Positions 62,101-64,000 of a stretch of DNA of 64,000 nucleotides are shown here, piece by piece (position 1 is the first letter of the stretch; the number at the start of each line of letters is the position of its first letter). The translations under genes and the position numbers were made by a program. Source of the DNA: Larus michahellis (taxonomy: Eukaryota; Chordata; Aves; Charadriiformes; Laridae); assembly GCF_964199755.1 (NCBI RefSeq), contig NC_133896.1, positions 62,661,142 to 62,725,141 of the forward strand. The letters run 5' to 3'. A model generated the notes under the pieces. The model made no database searches. It saw only the letters and a list, made by a program, of their open reading frames with translations, and was not told where the DNA came from.

Positions 62101-63680
62101 CACTTATAGAATCATAGAATCATAGCATGGTTTGGGTTGTAAGGGACCTTAAAGTTCCAACGCCCCTGCCATGGGCAGGGACACCTCCCACTAAACCAGG
62201 TTACTCAAAGCCCCATCCAGCCTGGCCTTGAACGATTCCAGGGATGGGGCATCCACAGCTTCCCGGGACAACCTGCTCCAGTGTCTCACCACCCTCACAG
62301 TAAAGAATTTCTTTCTGATATCCAATCTAAGTCTACCCTCTTTCAGTTTGAAGCCATTACCCCTTGTCCTATCACTACACTCCCTGATAAAGAGTCCCTC
62401 CCCATCTTTCCTGTAGGCCCCCTTTAGGTACTGGAAGGCCGCTATAAGGTCTCCCTGGAACCTTCTCTTCTCCGGGCTGAACAACCCCAACTCTCTCAGC
62501 CTGTCCTCACAGGAGAGGTGCTCCAGCCCTCTCATCATCTTCGTGGCGCACTTCAAAATAATGGCTCAGGTTTAGTTTCAGCTCAGGAAAACAAAACAGA
62601 ACAAGACCTTTGAGCAAACCTTTGCTTTGAGTTTTGGTATTTTCTAAGCAATTTGCCAGCAAATAAATTGAGGTTTTTGTGCAGGAGGTGTCCCCTCGGG
62701 GTCACCTGCTGTTGCCCAGCTTTGGGGCTTGAGCTGACCGACCGTCAGCAAGACCAGATCTTTCCTTATGGCTGATGCCACGCTGGGTGCGGGTTCCCTG
62801 GGCAGCCTGCTCCAGGGGAGGCTCTGACTACTCCCCATTCCTCTTTCTTACTCTGCTAGGATTTGCTGAATGACCTTGGCCAAGCCCATAATTTATTTTC
62901 TCAGTTAATAAGTACCTCACAGGAGCATTAGGAAAAATCATTAAAAACTGCGTATGATCTCTGGAAGAAAGTGCTGCAGAATACAGAGTGCTGGTTTGTG
63001 TTTATAGACTTTGCAGCCCAAAGGACAGGCTGTCAAAGCTAACCCATCTTTAAACATCTGGCAGGTCTCAACTAGCGCTGATATACAAATGCAGGCAGCA
63101 GCCTGATGGGAAAGGAGCAGCCCACAGGTCTCGTTTACATTTTGGTTTTAGGCAACTTTTACAATTAAGGGGGCACCAAAGCCAGATTTCCTGCAAAAAG
63201 CACCTAATAAGAGCTAAACCGGACTACAGTGAGCCTCTTGGGTGGCATTTCAAATGGTCCCTTGCCTCAGCAAACATGGGAAGACCAGGTAACTGTGGTA
63301 CCCTATCTCCTTGCCATTCAGCGGAGCAACCTGCAGCTCAGTCACATTTACAGTGGATCTGTAAATAGCCGGCAAAAGCACATCTCTTTGGAAAGATGCT
63401 GTGATCAATCACGCCAAGTAATTCTCATTAGCATTAATCAATTCCAGCTCTTTGTGCCTTTTAGATTAGATGAGACAAGGGAGCCCACCTTGTTTTTGAA
63501 GAACAAATTACTGTCAGTGGGCGATATATTTAGGTATTGAGAGGAGTGGGGGGAAAAGGGCAGAGTATAGAAACTGGAGCATAAGAGAAGAGAAATACCT
63601 TCAGAGCAGGAATACCGGAGCGCGGTGGCGAAGAAGACCAGAGTGAAAGCTGCCCAGGGCTTGCCAGAGAAGTGCTTCAT
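58996..63680 (-). CDS. TMEM213: TMEM213, complete (3 coding exons, spliced)
   Basis: Exons 63680-63599, 60884-60816 and 59165-58996 join into 321 nt (106 residues plus TGA), one residue shorter than human TMEM213. The layout is a signal peptide (about residues 1-25), a short Ser/Thr/Asn-rich ectodomain, a cysteine cluster (CLNVNFCPQAAMCC), the signature DDYGWIAAAVGWSLWFLTLI forming the transmembrane helix, and a short tail MKLRPDEPKYLVA. It is a small type I membrane protein of unknown reaction. In human it neighbours the V-ATPase subunit gene ATP6V0A4. It is convergent with KIAA1549. Identification rests on the near-identical C-terminal half. Confidence 0.96.
59166..60815 (-). other. TMEM213 intron 2, 1.65 kb
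   Basis: Holds the perfect 21-bp duplication at 59834. Otherwise nothing recognised. Confidence 0.85.
59834..59875. repeat. Perfect 21-bp tandem duplication
   Basis: Two identical 21-base AT-rich units, TAATTTATGTTGTTATTTAA plus A, lie head to tail in TMEM213 intron 2. The identity implies a recent slippage or duplication event. Confidence 0.85.
60816..60884 (-). CDS. TMEM213: TMEM213 exon 2: ectodomain
   Basis: The exon is 69 nt, entering in phase 1 and leaving in phase 1 before GTAAGT. It encodes AAEDVSNVSTSSMLTTEYEP then PCL. The NVS sequon is a possible N-glycosylation site. The acceptor reads CTTCTGGCAGCAG, a tandem NAGNAG site: use of the second AG would remove one Ala codon. The frame would survive skipping of the whole exon. 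Confidence 0.92.
60885..63598 (-). other. TMEM213 intron 1, 2.7 kb
   Basis: Holds the sense-oriented CR1 copy at 62106-62550. Base composition is more GC-rich than the KIAA1549 introns. Nothing else recognised. Confidence 0.85.
62106..62550 (-). mobile_element. CR1 LINE, 5'-truncated copy, - strand, in TMEM213 intron 1
   Basis: On the - strand this shows the same ORF2 end (CEDRLRELGLFSPEKRRFQG, then DLIAAFQYLKGAYRK, to APSLESFKARLDGALSNLV), open to a stop at 62193-62191, followed by the CR1 tail and two ATTCTATG-type units (62106-62120). It has the same orientation as TMEM213 and the opposite one to the copy at 55.6 kb. It is clearly related to that copy but differs at many positions, so it is a separate insertion. 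Confidence 0.95.
63599..63680 (-). CDS. TMEM213: TMEM213 exon 1: start codon and signal peptide
   Basis: The ATG at 63680-63678 has A at -3 (CCAACATG), a good Kozak context. It encodes MKHFSGKPWAAFTLVFFATA then LRYSCSE, a basic start with a hydrophobic core typical of a cleaved signal peptide. The exon ends one base into a codon before GTATTT. Confidence 0.93.
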
Positions 63681-64000
63681 GTTGGGGGTCCAGCTCCCAC
63701 CCGAGCTGCCGCACGGCGGCTCAGGTTGCCGGCACAGTTCTGTTCCAGCAAGTCCTCGATAAGCTCAGAGAGCCGGTGCGCAGGGCAGAGGGTGGAGCAA
63801 AGGAGCTTCCTGCTGCCAGGACACCTTGAACTTTCCTGCCACAACAGCGTGAGGTAACAGAAGGGCTCTCACCGAAACAGCTCCAGCAGGAGGTGGATAC
63901 CAGCGCTGAGGCGGGTGAAGAGCCCCTGAAGGTCAAGCCTGAAGGTTTCTCCCCAGGATCTGATGCAGCCAGAGGGAGGAAAGGCCTCCGGAGCCAGCCC
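63681..64000. promoter_or_regulatory. TMEM213 5' UTR and probable promoter region
   Basis: GC- and CpG-richer than the rest of the window (for example CCGCACGGCGGC near 63709). It lies directly upstream of the TMEM213 start codon. No TATA box is evident to me. In human ATP6V0A4 starts here in the opposite direction, so this could be a shared promoter; that part is inference. Confidence 0.5.

Overview
The window is vertebrate nuclear DNA, most likely from a bird. Coding sequence is sparse and split into short exons with GT-AG boundaries in large AT-rich introns. Two copies of the avian/reptilian CR1 retrotransposon end in the typical octamer tail. I cannot assign a species, but the CR1 text looks more like a neoavian bird than a mammal. 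There are no operons, CRISPR arrays or prokaryotic features.

The left 70% is the 3' part of KIAA1549 on the + strand. Twelve consecutive coding exons (2367 to 45236) join in one open frame of 735 codons including the stop. That is the C-terminal 734 residues of a protein that is about 1950 residues long in human. The exons encode the last extracellular segment, the single transmembrane helix and the whole cytoplasmic tail. The earlier exons lie left of the window. A long 3' UTR probably runs from 45237 to about 50.8 kb.

The right end is TMEM213 on the - strand, complete in three coding exons (63680 down to 58996, 106 codons plus stop). It encodes a signal peptide, a short cysteine-containing ectodomain and one transmembrane helix. 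KIAA1549 and TMEM213 are tail to tail, as in human 7q34. This neighbour is what separates KIAA1549 from its paralogue KIAA1549L. ATP6V0A4 would be expected just past the right edge.

Between and within the genes I see two 5'-truncated CR1 copies with intact C-terminal frames (55.6 kb + and 62.1-62.5 kb -), several older CR1-like remnants, short tandem duplications, AT- and T-rich tracts and one perfect inverted repeat.

I found no wholly unknown system. The best leads are unannotated transcript structure in KIAA1549. These are a 15-nt microexon with strong splice sites and matching phase at 24123-24137, a possible 24-nt microexon at 33400-33423, and an intronic poly(A) site at 2686 that would give a secreted, membrane-less form. 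Exon numbers (9-20) are inferred by counting back from a 20-exon human gene.
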